This document shows positions 63,842 to 64,000 of a DNA stretch of 64,000 nucleotides, piece by piece. The stretch is from assembly GCA_021299835.1 (NCBI GenBank), contig JAJTER010000006.1:1-64000 (forward strand). The letters run 5' to 3'. Position 1 is the first letter of the stretch; every line of letters begins with the position of its first letter. The notes under the pieces are model-generated. The model was not told the origin of the DNA, made no database searches, and saw only the letters and a list, made by a program, of their open reading frames with translations. Source of the DNA: Saprospiraceae bacterium (GTDB taxonomy: Bacteria > Bacteroidota > Bacteroidia > Chitinophagales > Saprospiraceae). The position numbers and the translations under genes were made by a program.

Positions 63842-64000
63842 ATGAAAAAACAGGTCATTTTTATTACCGGAACTTCCTCAGGACTGGGAAAGGCCATTGC
63901 AGAATTATGTAATGAAAATGGACATATTGTTTACGGAAGTTCAAGAAATCCACCGGCAGAAAACCCTTCTTTTAAAGAACTTAAAGTAGATGTTACCGAT
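63842..64000 (+). CDS. Short-chain dehydrogenase/reductase (5' part only)
   Basis: Runs off the right edge after 53 codons. The start MKKQVIFITGTSSGLGKAIAE carries the TGxxxGxG NAD(P)-binding motif, followed by GHIVYGSSRNP (an Arg suggesting NADP preference) and DVTD, the adenine-ring Asp. The substrate is unknown. The promoter box is 33 bases upstream. Confidence 0.85.
   Translation, partial: MKKQVIFITGTSSGLGKAIAELCNENGHIVYGSSRNPPAENPSFKELKVDVTD

Noticed and set aside
1..64000. CRISPR arrays, insertion sequences, prophage or integrase-flanked islands
   Set aside because: None seen; the only tandem repeats are the protein-level SprB repeats and the 15-base duplication.

Overview
The window is one contiguous piece of an AT-rich Bacteroidota chromosome, most likely from a Saprospiria-type or related environmental lineage (inference). 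Four things point this way. There are two proteins with C-terminal type IX secretion (Por) sorting domains, one of them a giant SprB-repeat adhesin. There is a lipidated TamA-like protein (TamL). There are families largely typical of Bacteroidota: a BT_3928-like DoxX/thioredoxin protein, DUF1599 and a long NusB. Several upstream regions carry the Bacteroidota -7 box TANNTTTG. No phage, insertion sequence, CRISPR array or integrase was seen, and the genes are densely packed.

Layout. 1-6.5 kb: truncated ferredoxin-NADP reductase, an 11-repeat SprB adhesin, and a 690-base gap holding a candidate structured RNA with a strong minus-strand terminator. 6.5-15.5 kb (all minus): a run from UbiX, an FKBP isomerase, TrmD, TerC, DoxX, ApbE and a DnaQ-like exonuclease into two MbnP-like lipoproteins and two di-haem MauG/MbnH-like lipoproteins, which looks like a periplasmic copper/kynurenine-type maturation module. 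15.6-30.4 kb: housekeeping and envelope genes, including TrmH/TamL with abutting start codons, guaA, nusB, a DUF1599 protein, YigZ, and a DPE2-type CBM20-GH77 glucanotransferase. 30.5-37.4 kb: tRNA-Gly(GCC)-rpsU, then a SulP-DabA-DabB operon for energy-coupled inorganic-carbon uptake. 37.5-42.7 kb: an operon of a secreted BNR propeller, AlkB, a transglutaminase-fold protein and a DUF350-like membrane protein. 43.4-46.9 kb: an MFS/TIM-barrel epimerase/PspC operon, then a frameshifted type II copper monooxygenase lipoprotein with a CX4CH motif.

46.9-54.9 kb (minus): LuxC-like acyl-CoA reductase, DUF1415, RluD, an esterase, an acyl-CoA dehydrogenase with a 15-base in-frame tandem duplication, PruA, CoaD and a secreted protein. 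55-64 kb: PurE, an SGNH hydrolase, a membrane-anchored PspA-like coiled-coil protein with a coiled-coil partner, a CBM20-like/esterase plus ATP-grasp pair, an active/inactive M16 peptidase pair, and a truncated short-chain dehydrogenase.

The features most worth follow-up are the duplicated MbnP/MbnH-like module, the SulP-DabAB operon in what looks like a heterotroph, the structured RNA upstream of the SprB gene, the frameshifted copper monooxygenase, and the PspA-like two-gene system. All functions are read from motifs and family knowledge; no database search was run.
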